Source: Zingiber officinale (lineage: Eukaryota; Streptophyta; Magnoliopsida; Zingiberales; Zingiberaceae). From it: a stretch of DNA of 64,000 bases. Both the position numbers and the translations under genes were made by a program. Below, one piece after another: positions 1 to 11,520 of the stretch. The DNA lies in the NCBI RefSeq assembly GCF_018446385.1, contig NC_055991.1:115425794-115489793 (forward strand), read 5' to 3'. Position 1 is the stretch's first letter, and each line of letters opens with the position of its first letter. The notes under the pieces were generated by a model. The model saw only the letters and a program-made list of their open reading frames with translations. It ran no database searches and was not told the origin of the DNA.

Positions 1-620
1 TCAGCTTGGTTGTTACAGTACACTGTAACAGGACTCCCACTGTCCTCAGCAATCTTCAAATGCTTTAGGAACCTTTTTCAACTAGACAGATTGTTGCACA
101 ACTGATGCGCAAGCCACACAGCTTCCAATGTCGACAAGGCTACATAAGCCTACTTCTTGCTATTCCATGAGATGGCGCCACTATTTAGCAAGAAGGTATA
201 GACTGATGTGGATTTTCTGTCATCAAGGTCTCCTTTCCAATTTGTATTTGTGTAGCCACTCAGGCTCATCTTATATCCTTGAAAATAGATACATAATCTG
301 TTATCCTTTTGAGGTATTTAATTATCCTATTCATCGCTTTCCAGTGTCTCGATCCTGGGTTTAACTGGAAACGACTAACTAAGCCAACACCATAGCTTAT
401 ATCAAAATAAGTACATAGTGTACATCAAACTACCAATAGAACTGGCATATGGTTTTTTCTTCATTTCGGCTATTTCCTCAGGAGTCTTGGGATACATACT
501 TTTGCTCAAAATAGTATAGGTGTCTGTTCGATATTGCAATCTGGCATATTGAAGTGTTGTAGCATCTTAGTGATATAAGCTTCTTGAAACAAACCCAAAA
601 GCCTTTTTGAACGATCTCTA
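1..620 (-). pseudogene. copia RNase H domain, partial
   Basis: On the minus strand, 1-60 reads as the late RNase H segment of a copia polyprotein (HLKIAEDSGSPVTVYC, followed by N-Q). It carries the usual copia stretch in which the transcript encodes a residue pair contacting the hybrid. It continues from the RT remnant at 674-1279 but with stops between the two. The window edge removes the C-terminus. Confidence 0.6.
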
Positions 621-673
621 ATGATCTTCACTCCTAAGATGTACTTTGCTTCTCCCATGTCTATTATGTCAAA

Positions 674-1279
674 TTATGATGAAATCCAGGATTTGACTTT
701 TATCACACACTTTATGTCACTTCCAGCTATTAGCATATCATCAACATGTAATGATAAAATGACAGACTTTTTTTTTTCCTTTCTTAGGTAAACACAATGA
801 TCCTCATTGATCATTTTGAAACTATAAGATAAAATGACTTCATTAAATCTTATGTTCCATTGTCTTGACGCTTGCTTTAGCCCATATATAGACTTCTTAA
901 GTCCACATACTCTTTTCTCTTGGCCTTTAGCAACGTAACCTTCTGGTTGTACCATATAGGTTTCTTTGTCAAGATTATCATTAAGGAAAGTCATTTTTAC
1001 ATCCATCTGATGTAATTCCATCTCAAATTGTGCTACTATAGCTAGGATGACACGTATTGACACAAACTTCACAAATGGGGAGAATGCCTCTTCAAAGTCA
1101 ATACCCTCCATTTGAGTATATACTTTTGCAACTAATTGAGCTTTGTATCGATTAATCGATCCATTTTCTTTCCTCTTTATTTTGATAATCCACTTATTCC
1201 CAATAGCCCTTCGGCCTGGAGGAAGATCGACTAAATCCCAAACTTGATTCTTTCTCATTGACTTCATTTCCTCACCCAT
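674..1279 (-). pseudogene. copia reverse transcriptase remnant
   Basis: An open stretch of 201 residues spans most of the copia RT. Visible landmarks are WIIKIKRKENGSINRYKAQL near residue 30, the FLNDNLDKETYM block near residue 100, YGLKQASRQWNIRFNE near residue 133, and the catalytic loop SLHVDDMLIAGS near residue 178 (VDD in place of YVDD). The polyprotein should run on into RNase H but a stop lies just after the catalytic region. Upstream linker fragments (1272-1496, 1641-1844) are in other frames, so the polyprotein is broken. Confidence 0.85.
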
Positions 1280-1640
1280 TGTAATTTTCTATTTTTCTCT
1301 TACTGGAGCTTCTCAAAGCTTCCTCAACTGTTCGAGGTTCCTCATCATCAACTGGGAGAACCATCAATGCCTCATTCTCAATATCAAACCTTCTCCAAGG
1401 AATAATCTGATGACTACTTCTTTGAAGGTTAGACTGTTGAGAAACTGATTCATTCAGTGGTAAATTACTCCCACTCGGTTGAATAGATTCAGGCATCTCC
1501 TGATTTGTTGATTATGGAACATTATCCTCCTCCTCTATCTCATATAGAGGAATTGTCTTATCAACTTCACCTCATGTTGGGAACTCAGTTTCAAGAAAAA
1601 TAGCATCTCTTGACTCTATTTCAGAGATGGTTTCATCTTG

Positions 1641-2561
1641 TCACTCACCAATAAAAACATAACCCTTAGAAGTCTCAAAGTACCTTATAAAGATACACTT
1701 CTTACCTCTGGGTCCTAATTTTTTATGTTCGTGAGTCTTATCATGAATGTAGGTAGCTGACCCCCAAGGTCTCAGATTACATAAATCCGACTTTCTAGCT
1801 GTCCAACATTCATGTGGGGTAGATGGAACTGACTTTGAAGGCACTTTGTTAAGTATATAGGCCGCAACTAATAATGCATCTCCCCAATAGGAGATTGGAA
1901 AATTAGCCTATGCCATCATAGATCTAACCATTTTAAGAAGAGTCATATTTCTTCTTTCAGCAACCCCATTTTGCTGTGTAGTTCCAGGGATAGTTAGCTG
2001 TCTAATAATCTCTTTCTCATTACACATTGTCTTGAACTGATCAGAAAAATATTCACCTCCACGGTCAGTGCGCAAGGTTTTAACCTTACGTTCCATTTAA
2101 TTCTCAACTTCGTTCAAGTAATGAATAAAGTAATCTAATGCTTCAGATTTGTGAGAAATCAAATACACATGACCAAAACATGTGAAGTCATCAATAAATG
2201 TAATGAAATAAGAAATCTCATTTCTAGCCTTCATATTCATTGGACCACAAATATCCAAATGAATTAATTGCAATGGTGATTCAGCCCTAATAGCCTTACC
2301 AAATGATTTCCTAGTCATCTTTCTAGCAAGACAATGCTCACATATAGATAAGTTAATCTTAGCATGAGTGCCTAAAAGGCCCTCCTTAGCTAATCTATTC
2401 ATTCGTTCTTTTCCTATATGTCCTAGCCTAGCATGCCAAATTTCATCATTAACATCAGCATTACTAGTAAGAGCAATGTTTGAAAAACAACCATCATTAT
2501 TATTTGGTTCTACATCAAGAACCATAAAACTATTTGTTACATAACCATGCCCAATTAACAC
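1641..2561 (-). pseudogene. copia integrase remnant with GAG-pre-integrase
   Basis: Three open stretches (2097-2561, 1908-2096, 1641-1844) make up a copia integrase. The zinc-binding HHCC part is visible as WHARLGHIGKERM followed by ICEHCLARK. The first two catalytic acidic residues lie in HLDICGP and TFIDDF. The Asp/Glu region continues in the next stretch with LRTDRGGEYFSD and NGVAERRNMTLL. 1641-1844 is the C-terminal fold ending in the KGYVFIGE type strand. A stop separates the catalytic core into two frames, so no full enzyme can be made. Confidence 0.85.
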
Positions 2562-2886
2562 AGAGTTAATTCAAAGTTCCACACAACGGCTATAAAAGTT
2601 TACACAATAATCTAAATCAAGAAGATAAATGACGAAAACCAGATTCTGTCAAATTTCAGGAGCATACAGGACATCATGTAGAAACAGGGTATGCCCACCA
2701 TGTAGGTTGAGCTTGCAAGTACCAATTCCTTTGACTTCAATTCTTGCATTGTTTCCTACATATATCCATTTGTTGCTAGCTAGTACCCGACGGTACTCCA
2801 CAAATGTAATTCACTCCTGAGCTACATAGTTGGTTACTTCTGAATCTATAATCCATAAAGGATAAGAATCAACTAACAACACTGGA

Positions 2887-3465
2887 CTAGCAACAAAATG
2901 CTCGAGAAAAGAAGACATACTTGCATTGTTTCAATCTGGTCTTCTTTCCTTTCTTCTTGATTGGGTCTTGTCTCACAATAGTAACTTCTTTCTTCTTTCC
3001 CTTCCCCTGCTTGAACCATTTCTTTTTCTTGGATCCAGATGATCCAACAGAACCAATAGCCACATAGGCTAGTCCAAACATCCTTGCGGATTCAACTCTC
3101 TCTGCCTCCAATTCTACATGGCGTAAGATGTCAATGAAAGTCTTAATACTCTCACTATGAGTTAGGGTATGCTTCATGGTCTCTCAAGAATCTGGAAGGG
3201 AACGAATAACTGCTTGAACTTGTTGTTCAATGGTCAACTCATGACCAGCAGTTTTAAGCTCCTAAATCATGTTCGACATCTCCCTGAGGTGTTGAACCAT
3301 TGAAAGATTCGGACGCTTAATGTAGTTGTCAAACTTAATCGTTAGCTTTTGAAGCTTGCTCAGACTTCCTCCACTGTACTTTTCTCTAAGGGCTACCCAG
3401 ACAGCATGAGCCGATGGTAATGACTCATACTCAAATACTAGGTCATCTATCATTGAACTAATCAA
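2887..3465 (-). pseudogene. copia gag remnant
   Basis: Two open stretches (3262-3465 and 2887-3177) match the UBN2-type gag of plant copia elements. The first has WVALREKYSGGSLSKLQKLT and HLREMSNMI. The second has ESIKTFIDILRHVELEAERVE followed by a lysine-rich tract (GSKKKKWFKQGKGKKK). No intact CCHC zinc knuckle is visible. 2562-2886 should hold the protease but I could not read it confidently. 3466-4029 is gag-leader sequence with many stops. Confidence 0.7.
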
Positions 3466-4029
3466 TATTCCCTTAGCAATTGAGTCATTCCTTTTCCATG
3501 CCCTATAGACATTGAGATCTTGTATGTTTTGTGTAGTGGGATCTACAAGTCTTCCATAACCTGTTTTATAGCCTTAAGAACTTCTTTTTCCTCAAGAACA
3601 TATTATATCTTGAGTTGCCAGATTTTGTAGTTATCCTAATATAAGTTATGATGTTCTTATTTGTCATGATCTTACATAAATAAACATATTATTTAGTATT
3701 TAGTGCAATTCACATGCATGCAATTTATGATTGACTCAATATTAATTTGAATTGGTTTACAAAATGAAGTGATAACTACGTTTCCACTCATCATTTGTAT
3801 GGTCCAATCAAATCAACATTGATCAATACTATTACATGCATCCCAACAAATGAACTAATCATCGTTCTATCATAATTTCTTTAATTAAATGAACTAAGCA
3901 TTTAATAAAATGAACTAACCATTTTTCATGTATCATGAAGTAATCAACATATGAATGAACATATCATTCATATAAACATGTCGCATATGTTAACATATAA
4001 CAAATAGACATGAACTAAATGGACTAATA

Positions 4030-4398
4030 CTATTCATACATAATGACAATAACAATAACAGAACTCTTACAAACGAGATAGGCAGACACCACTCCCACTA
4101 GGACAAACACTAGTGCAGTGGCCAACATAATCCCCTTCAATCTGGACTCATTTGAGGCAATATCTGATAGAACAATTTCAAGATTTTTAATTTGATCTAT
4201 CATTGAAATTTCTTCAGAATCCTCTTTAGATTCTTCAGAATCCTCCTCTCGATCCTTCTCAAATTCTTCAGAATCTTCCTCTAGGAACTCAGGGTGAAGT
4301 AGCTTCATACACCACTGTGCATATAAGGTTCTCCCTTCGGAGAGCCTCCATATCTGGTGTGCTACCACCTTAGGATTCTTCGGCAGTGAACAAATCAA
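4030..4398 (-). CDS. unassigned ORF in copia leader, acidic repeat plus membrane segment
   Basis: A 122-residue reading frame in the roughly 2 kb between the primer-binding site (5511-5523) and gag. I do not recognise it. It begins with a basic/aromatic stretch, then has an acidic imperfect repeat with period about 8 (EEDSEE, REEDSEESKEDSEE), then a probable coiled coil (DQIKNLEIVLSDI), and ends with one strong hydrophobic segment of about 21 residues (IMLATALVFVLVGVVSAYLV) near the C-terminus. Such a tail-anchor layout is not part of gag or pol. It could be a captured host fragment, an extra element-encoded ORF, or chance. Confidence 0.25.
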   Translation of the reverse strand: MICSLPKNPKVVAHQIWRLSEGRTLYAQWCMKLLHPEFLEEDSEEFEKDREEDSEESKEDSEEISMIDQIKNLEIVLSDIASNESRLKGIMLATALVFVLVGVVSAYLVCKSSVIVIVIMYE

Positions 4399-5510
4399 TG
4401 CCCAGATCCTGTAATTATCCAGGATTGGAAACTCTTCTTATTCGAGTTTCCAGGATTGGTAATCATCCGTGCTAACTTTAAATTGAAATTAAATTAGTAC
4501 AAAACCAACTAACCAGTACAAAACTGGCTTTATTTAATTTATATAGACATGGAACCAACATTATTAATCAAGAAAAACAAATCTTCTTGATTTATAGGAG
4601 TCTAAATCGACTGATCCATTTGATCAGTTGATTGGGAATCCAGATCTTGAGCTCTGTCCAATGTCCTCATTAGAACTAATCTAACTGGACTGGGATTTCT
4701 TACCTATGTTCTGTTAATCTAAGCTCATTTAAGTCAATTTCAGACTTATTGATCAAACTCATATCCATTTGATCAATCCAATGCTTATTGGATTAAGTCT
4801 GACCCATTAAAACAAATCTAATCATTTTGGTTAAACCAACTTATGTAATCAAAATCATCCCAATTAATTCAATAATAAACCAAACTGGTTAAACCAACGA
4901 ATGATTTGAGCTCTGTATTATTGAATTAAACTGGTCTGGTTAAACCAACTAATGATTTGAACCAGATCTGGGATCAAGCTGGTCTAGTTTAATTTTTAAT
5001 TAATCGAACTTTAATTAATCAATTTCAATTGATTAAATAATGAGCAATCGGTTCATGCATGATTAGCATAATATACTATTCATGCATGAAATCTTAATCG
5101 ATTAAAACAATCGTTTTCAAACAGTGTTGACGGATTAATAGTAATTAATATTGTTCATCTTCGTTTAATCGATTATCTCAATCGATTAAAAAAACTATTT
5201 GAATCGATTACTCCAATCGATTACACAAATTCACTGTGTTTTGTTAGTTTAATTGATTGCATAGCTTCTTCTCTTCTCTATCACGATCGTGACACTCTCT
5301 TCTTCTGCCGCGACGAACGTGATTATCGTTACCTTCGATTGTCAGCCTCCCGACGTGGTCGTCGGCACTCTCCGGCTACGGAAGCCGATAGCCAACAACT
5401 TCTCAGGGCTCAACAACTACGGCAGATCGTAACCCAGTCGGGATCTTGCCTAGCGACGGTGGTAGAGAGATTTTCATTTCGACGAAGAGAAGTGATTCAT
5501 GCTTAGGCAT

Positions 5511-5523
5511 CGTTCTGATACCA
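5511..5523 (-). other. primer-binding site of the 1-6018 copia element
   Basis: Minus strand reads TGGTATCAGAACG directly after the LTR end with one base between. TGGTATCAGA is complementary to the 3' end of initiator tRNA-Met, the usual primer for plant copia elements. Confidence 0.85.
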
Positions 5524-5524
5524 T

Positions 5525-6018
5525 TGTTGACAGTTCTAAGCATGAAAAATGGTAAAGACAAAAACTGTAAACACTTACAGCGATCACCCGCAGATCTGCA
5601 ATTGACGTCAGTAAGACTTGCTGACAGAAGAACGATCACAGAATCGAAAAGCTCTTCATGGTTCACAAACCAAATCCCTCTTGCGAGATTGGACAAACCA
5701 ATCTTGAATATTTTTCATGCCTCTTTCAATTTGTGCATATGGACGAATCTTACACAGAGACCTTTCATATAGGACAAACTCATTCTCTTTGATTTTGCCC
5801 AAGAACTCGCACATAGCAAGTCCCCTCTTCCTTTCTCTCTTGTGCTCATCTCATTTTTTCCCCGCCTTCACCAATTGCCTTGGACGCCTATTTTATAGAG
5901 GAAGATGACTCTTCGTCTTCCTTTACCTCCATTAATGGAGGAATCTAATTAATGGAGGAATATAAAGGGTTGCAAGGTGAAGGGGAAGAAACACCCTTTC
6001 ACCTTCTTAACACCAACA
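5525..6018 (-). repeat. 5' LTR of copia element 1-6018 (494 bp)
   Basis: On the minus strand it opens TGTTGGTGTTAAG and closes CTGTCAACA, giving a 5 bp terminal inverted repeat TGTTG/CAACA. The inner end abuts the tRNA-Met primer-binding site. Small open frames inside (5403-5696, 5446-5772, 5717-5908) show no family signal and are treated as chance. Confidence 0.85.
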
Positions 6019-6039
6019 TTCCTATCGAGATCGACATGG

Positions 6040-6299
6040 AATCTGCCTAAGTATAAGACTATGACTATGACAATCTCGATAAATGATTGGTCGAGCTTGA
6101 CCTGATCACTGAAACTCGGGAGAAGGCAATTAAAAAAAAGCTCGTGGGTGATGTGGGGAAACTAGAACCTCATATGGAAGGACCTTGCCAGGTCACTCAC
6201 AAGTTTAGCTCAAGAGCATACTATCTAGAGGACTCGGATGGCCAAGAGCTCAGTCGACCATGGCAATCTACGCATATGTGGCCTTATTGCATTTAGGGA
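6040..6299 (+). pseudogene. Ty3/gypsy pol C-terminal remnant
   Basis: The open stretch 6087-6296 (69 residues) resembles the far C-terminus of a Tat/Athila-type gypsy integrase: DLITETREKAIKKK, then a block like GDVGKLEPHMEGPCQVT, then YYLEDSDGQELSRPW and a final HMWPY. In intact relatives this is preceded by the integrase core, which is absent here because the copia element's LTR ends at 6018. The copia element has probably inserted into, or lies next to, this older gypsy copy. Confidence 0.65.
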
Positions 6300-6377
6300 C
6301 CTTAGGTACCCATCGTTTTCTATTTACTTTGTATCATTTTCCTGTAATAGTAAAAGATTATCTTTCCTTTCCAAATC

Positions 6378-6497
6378 ACTCGGGTCATATACTAAGTCCA
6401 TGCATATTCCCATGAAATTGAAAACACTCGGGTCATATACTGAGTCCATACATATTCTCATGAAATTGAAGACACTCTGGTCGTATACCAAGTCCAT
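6378..6497 (+). repeat. ~47 bp tandem repeat, 2.5 copies
   Basis: Three starts of CACTCGGGTCATATAC-like sequence at about 6378, 6425 and 6473, the third diverged (CACTCTGGTCGTATAC). It follows the gypsy pol tail and probably belongs to that element's 3' untranslated region. Confidence 0.75.
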
Positions 6498-6499
6498 CA

Positions 6500-7048
6500 T
6501 AGAAGTACTTCAGAAGTTTACCTTAACTTATTGTCAGCCAAACATGTAGAATTTTTCATGTTGCATGGTTCCTTTTGTTAGGTATGACTTGATAGCTGAT
6601 CTTTCGCAGATGGCCTCTTAATGAATTCTAATCCATTGGTGCCAACTTAAAAAAAATATTCGATGTTAAATCATTTTTTTTTTTTAGGCAAAAAGGAAGA
6701 CCAAACAATCTCCTACCCATTCATTGAACAGTCAACGGTTGGCAATTTAACACCCAATCCTCATCCTTTCCATCCGGATTTGAGACCGACGTCGGCAGAT
6801 TTCCCAACAATCTCTACCCATATATGGAATAAATGTTTTATTCATATCTACCTAAAAGATGATGTTTACTTCATCTTGCTGTTCTAGCTATAGGACCTCG
6901 CTTAATTATGTTTATTCGCTTGCCCAAATAATTAATATTGATTGGTTGGTGTTTTAGTATTGTGCCTATCAATTTCCATCACCACAGTGAAAGATGGTTG
7001 TCAAATTTAAAGATGTATGAAGCTTCTTGAGCATTTTATCAGAAAGGA

Positions 7049-7050
<2 letters not shown>
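6500..7050. other. non-coding interval
   Basis: AT-rich with no convincing gene. A 74-residue open frame at 6663-6887 starts in a homopolymer and shows no motif. Confidence 0.5.

Positions 7051-7051
<1 letters not shown>

Positions 7052-7115
<64 letters not shown>
7052..7115. repeat. (TA)n microsatellite
   Basis: An uninterrupted run of alternating A and T of about 60 bases. Confidence 0.97.
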
Positions 7116-7120
<5 letters not shown>

Positions 7121-8227
7121 ACTGTTATTGTTCCTTTAAAAATATAAAATTGATCTACAATCAGTGACTGATTTTATTTAGGAAAGTCTTAGATTTTAAC
7201 TCAGCCCTTAAAAAAAATTATTATCATTTTTTTTACTTAGTCTATTAAAGTTATTTTCTTCCACGAAGTTCAATCCCCCTCATTAAGTTAAGTCCCCCTC
7301 TCAAATTATAATTTCGGGATCCTTCTCTACTTAGAATATAAATTAATTTATAAATTATTTTGCTCTGTAAAATTTATAAATAATATAAATATATTTATAA
7401 GAACAAATTTTAAATGGAAGATTTTAATAATGGTATCTAGAGGTCTTTATCAACTAAAACAGATGTCACACTCCTAAATTATGTCAATCATTGAACTAAT
7501 GAATTCTATAACAATATTAATATTCTTTTGTTAGGTTTCTTCACGGTAAGAACTTCTCACCATCATTAATTGCGACCACTCGTGTCGGATTCGATAGAGA
7601 TAAGTTAGCATTTTTTTTTGTAAATAATATTTTGTGGGGTTATATATATATATTCCCACGTCTATGTCGCGTTAACCATAAATATTGCATTCTGTGCCAC
7701 GAAAAATAAAAATGTTAATGAGTGACGAGAAGATATTTTATCATAAAGATTGACACCCACGGAAAGAATATTATTTTCTAATTGATTGCTTCGTGATTCA
7801 TTCATTCAACACGCTTGCATCACAATCTACCAGAAAAATAATAGTAATAAATAAAATAAACTGTTAAGTGTCATTAAAATTATCTCCTTTCACGTTCGTA
7901 AAGGGAACAAATACTCAAACCGGGTCTTTGTTCATTATTGAACCGCTTCAGCAGATCCTTAACTTCTATAAATAAAAGGTGATTCGGTCAAATCTAACAT
8001 TTGCCGTTAATTTATTTTTAGATTAATATGAAAAAGATAAATCATATTTATAGACAATCTAACTTTCACAATTATTAAAATATAGTACATCCCCATTATA
8101 CTTTTCTTTCTTTTTCACAAAACAATCCTGTGGATTTACACGTGTACACATTTCCAAGTCTTTACATAAGTCTGTAAATTTTTAAAATGGATTGTTCTCC
8201 ATTTATAATATCACATTCAAAATAGAG
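7116..8227. other. non-coding AT-rich interval
   Basis: No open frame of note on either strand and no recognisable element end. Probably old intergenic DNA. Confidence 0.5.
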
Positions 8228-8427
8228 GGCATGGGCACATTAAAAAGATTTTTAAAAAATATTAATTTTGATTTTAAGGCATGGGCACATTAAAAAGATT
8301 TTTAAAAAATATTAATTTTGATTTTAAGGCATGGGCACATTAAAAAGATTTTTAAAAAATATTAATTTTGATTTTAAGGCATGGGCACATTAAAAAGATT
8401 TTTAAAAAATATTAATTTTGATTTTAA
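8228..8427. repeat. perfect 50 bp tandem repeat, four copies
   Basis: Four consecutive identical 50 bp units, each beginning GGCATGGGCACATTAAAAAG and ending GATTTTAA, at 8228, 8278, 8328 and 8378. No mismatch is visible between copies. The unit is AT-rich with no coding potential. Confidence 0.97.
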
Positions 8428-8738
8428 GTAATTTCAAATTTTATGATCCATCAATCAATTTCAATCGAAATTAATTGATAAATTTAGAGAATTTTAAATC
8501 ATTTTAAATCTAAACTAATACTCTTATAAACCTCCTTAATTTATTTTTGTTGTCAGACCTAAATGTGATAGTATAAATTAAAAATAGTGATTTTTGAAAA
8601 TTTATAAAGGTGTGAGAAAATTTATCAGGCTCACTATAAAGTCTAAGACAATGATACTCACTAACCAACACCACTATTACTTAACTCCCTTAGTTCAAAA
8701 AATATCAAGATTTTTAAGTTTTGAATGGTATGGGTCTA

Positions 8739-8743
8739 GTTTC
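8739..8743. other. target-site duplication GTTTC, left copy
   Basis: Identical to 27424-27428, flanking the element at 8744-27423. Confidence 0.85.
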
Positions 8744-9813
8744 CGTTAGGACAGTTCAGGAGCAAGAGGGGGGTAATTAGCTCTAATCACTTAGTTGATG
8801 ATGATTTATAGTGAAAAACTCGAAGCGATACTAATACCCTTGATTTTACTTGGTATCCACCTTCTTGAGGTGATTAATTTAAGGATTCACTCTCCTCACT
8901 CATAGTACACTATAAAAACCTCATTCTAGGAGGTGACTTATTCTTGATCAGATTGCCTCTTAATGCTTAAAAAGTGCAATAACACTTGTCTCCAAAACTC
9001 TTCAAGAACTAATAGAGGGTAGCGGAGAAGAAGAGCTTTTTTTATTTAAATCCTTCGAACGTCTTATATCCCGTGAATTAGGGTTCTCAATCGATTAGTC
9101 TGATTGTCATATCAGATCGGATCAAATCCAACAATCCAAACTTTGTAACAGTTCTTTTATTCTTATCCCAATCGATTATGCGACTTTAATCGACCACCTG
9201 TTCGATTCAAAAGCTCATTGTTTGTCGTGAACATCTTCTCCCAATCAATTACCTAATCGATTGGGAAATCTACTATTCGTCGCAAAGAAACACTCCCAAT
9301 CGATTGGCATGGTCCTTGATTGATTACCCAATCAATCCAACTTCTTTCTGTTTCATGAAGAAAAGCTCCCTGATTGATTGGCGCGACCCTTGATCGATTA
9401 CCCAATCAATCTAGACACCTTCCGTTTCACGAAGAGAGGCTTTCAATCGATTACTTGATTGATTGACTTTGGCCCAATCGATTACCTAATAGATTGCCCA
9501 ACTCTAACTTGCTTAATCCAAGTCTAGGGTTCCCTTGCTCAACCTCCGGTCAACTGTGACCTGTTGAAATTTCTTCACCAAGTGTCTGGTCAATCTTTTG
9601 ACCCACTTGGACTTTCTCTTATACCAACTTCTCATTAGACTTCCGATACCAAGTGTGGTACTCCTTGATCCATTTATATTTTCCTCTTGTCTAACCGCAA
9701 TTAGGATTTTCCTCTTGCCAATATACAGTCCTCATTGACCCACTTAGACTTTCTTTTGCCTAACCTCAATTAGATCTTTCCTTTGCTAATGTACGGTCTT
9801 CCTTAATCCACTT

Positions 9814-9818
9814 AGACA
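9814..9818. other. target-site duplication AGACA, left copy
   Basis: Identical to 19674-19678, flanking the complete copia element. Confidence 0.93.
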
Positions 9819-10704
9819 TGTTGGTTGCTACTCGGAAAACCTAGAGGTTCCACTGTACAAAAATTTTGTACAAAGGTCTGAACCTTTTCCTAGCTACCAT
9901 GTGTTCTTTTAAATTAAATTTTGGATCGCCTGCGGAACTTAACACGTTTGATCCAAAACTTAATCTATTTGTTCTTTTAGGTTTTGACTTGGATCTCCTG
10001 CGGAACTTAACACGTTCGACCCAAATCACCTTAAGTTATTAATTCCATTAAATATTAATTTCCATAATTGGTTCCCAGTACTGACGTGGCGAGGCACACG
10101 GCCTTCTTGGATATGGGAGCAACCACCACCGACTAGACAAAACCTTTTATAGAAATCTAATATTTAATTTCCTAAAATAACTTTAGGTTAACCAAAAAGA
10201 ACAATCAAATCACAAGGAAAAGAAAAAACAAAAGAACACAACATCGAAAAACATATTTGAAATTCTAGAACGTAAGCCTCTTGTATTTGGTATTATTTCC
10301 ATAAATAACTAGCATGATGCGGAAAGAAAAATTACTAGTTATACCTTGTAGAAAAACCTCTTGATCTTCTACCGTATTCCTCTTCTAATCTCGGACATTG
10401 TGTGGGCAATGATCTTCCGAGACAAGAACCACCTAGCACCTTCTTCTTCTTCCTTCAAGTTTCGGCCAAGCAAAAACTTCCAAAGGATAAAGAACTTTTT
10501 CCACCAATCAAGCTCCAAGGGATGCAAACTTTCTCTCCTTCTTCTCCAAGCTAGAATCCGGCCACCAATTAAAACTCCAAGAGCATGAAGAGGTTCGGCC
10601 ACAAGATGGAGAAGAAAAGAAAGGGAAGGGCCGGCCACACCTAGGAAGAAAAGAGAGGAAGAAAAAGAATAGAGTCGTTAGCTTTGAAGCCTCCTCTACC
10701 CCCT

Positions 10705-10712
10705 CTTTTATA
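10705..10712 (-). promoter_or_regulatory. LTR TATA box
   Basis: Minus strand TATAAAAG followed by a G-rich run. The same TATAAAAGAGGGGG context is present in all four LTRs of the family (17891-17898, 30792-30799, 36847-36854), which supports it as the U3 core promoter. Confidence 0.75.
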
Positions 10713-11399
10713 ATCCTTGATCCTGGCGAATAAGGAAAATTTAATAAAAATTTCCTTAATTCTTTTTCCATTGAAAAGGAAAAATTATTTAATTAAAAAC
10801 AATTTTCTTTCTCAATTCTATTTGGCCGGCCACACCAAAGCTACAAACAAGGAGAGTTTTAATTAATTAAAACTTCCTAATTTGTCTCCAGAAATTTATA
10901 AAATTTCTCCAATAATTTAATCCCTTCATGATTGGTTTATAAAAAGGAAATTTAATAAATTAAAATCTTTCTTTAAACATGTGGATAAAAGAAAGTTATC
11001 TCTAAAATTAAAATCTCTTTTAATCTACAAATAAGGAAAGATATCAAATCTTTTCTCAATCTTTGTAGAAACTAATAAAAGAGAATTATTAATTTTAAAC
11101 TTTCTTTTAAATCATGAACATGGTTAAAAGGAAAGTTTTCTTAAAATTTAAAATCCTCCTTTAATCAACAAATAAGGAAAGATTTCAAATTTTAAACTCT
11201 CTTTAAACATGTAGATGATTTACAAATAAGGAAAGTTTTACCAAAAATTAAAATCTTCCTTTTAAACTACAAATAAGGAAAGAGATTAATCTCTTCTCTT
11301 AATCTTTTGTAGAAAGCTATAAAGGAAATTTTTAATTTTTAAACTCTCTTTAAAATCATGATATCCACATAAGAAATAATTTTAATAAAAATCCTTTTA

Positions 11400-11520
11400 A
11401 TATTCTAGTGGTCGGCCACCTAAGCTTGGGACCCAAGCTTTGGCCGGCCACCTACATGGCTCATCCACTTGGTCTTGGCCGGCCCTAGCTTGGGTTCCAA
11501 GCTAGCTTGGCCAGCCCCAT
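11400..11520. repeat. palindrome block in LTR U3
   Basis: Two strong inverted repeats, AAGCTTGGGACCCAAGCTT and AGCTTGGGTTCCAAGCT, interspersed with GGCCGGCC and GTCGGCCAC motifs. The same block sits at about 18605-18715, 30062-30172 and 36034-36140 in the other three LTRs. Confidence 0.85.

Larger units (their letters stand above)
1..6018 (-). mobile_element. Ty1/copia retrotransposon, degenerate, cut by left edge
   Basis: A minus-strand copia element. Reading leftward it has a 5' LTR (5525-6018), a primer-binding site, a long leader, gag, integrase, reverse transcriptase and the start of RNase H at the window edge. The 3' LTR lies outside the window. The order gag-integrase-RT-RNase H is the copia order. 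Every domain is interrupted by stops or frame changes, so it is not autonomous. The 5 bp next to the LTR end at 6019-6023 (TTCCT) would be the target duplication, but the partner is off-window. Confidence 0.88.

Noticed and set aside
10369..10771. Overlapping open frames repeated at 17555-17957
   Set aside because: They are present twice only because they lie in two LTR copies; no family signal.
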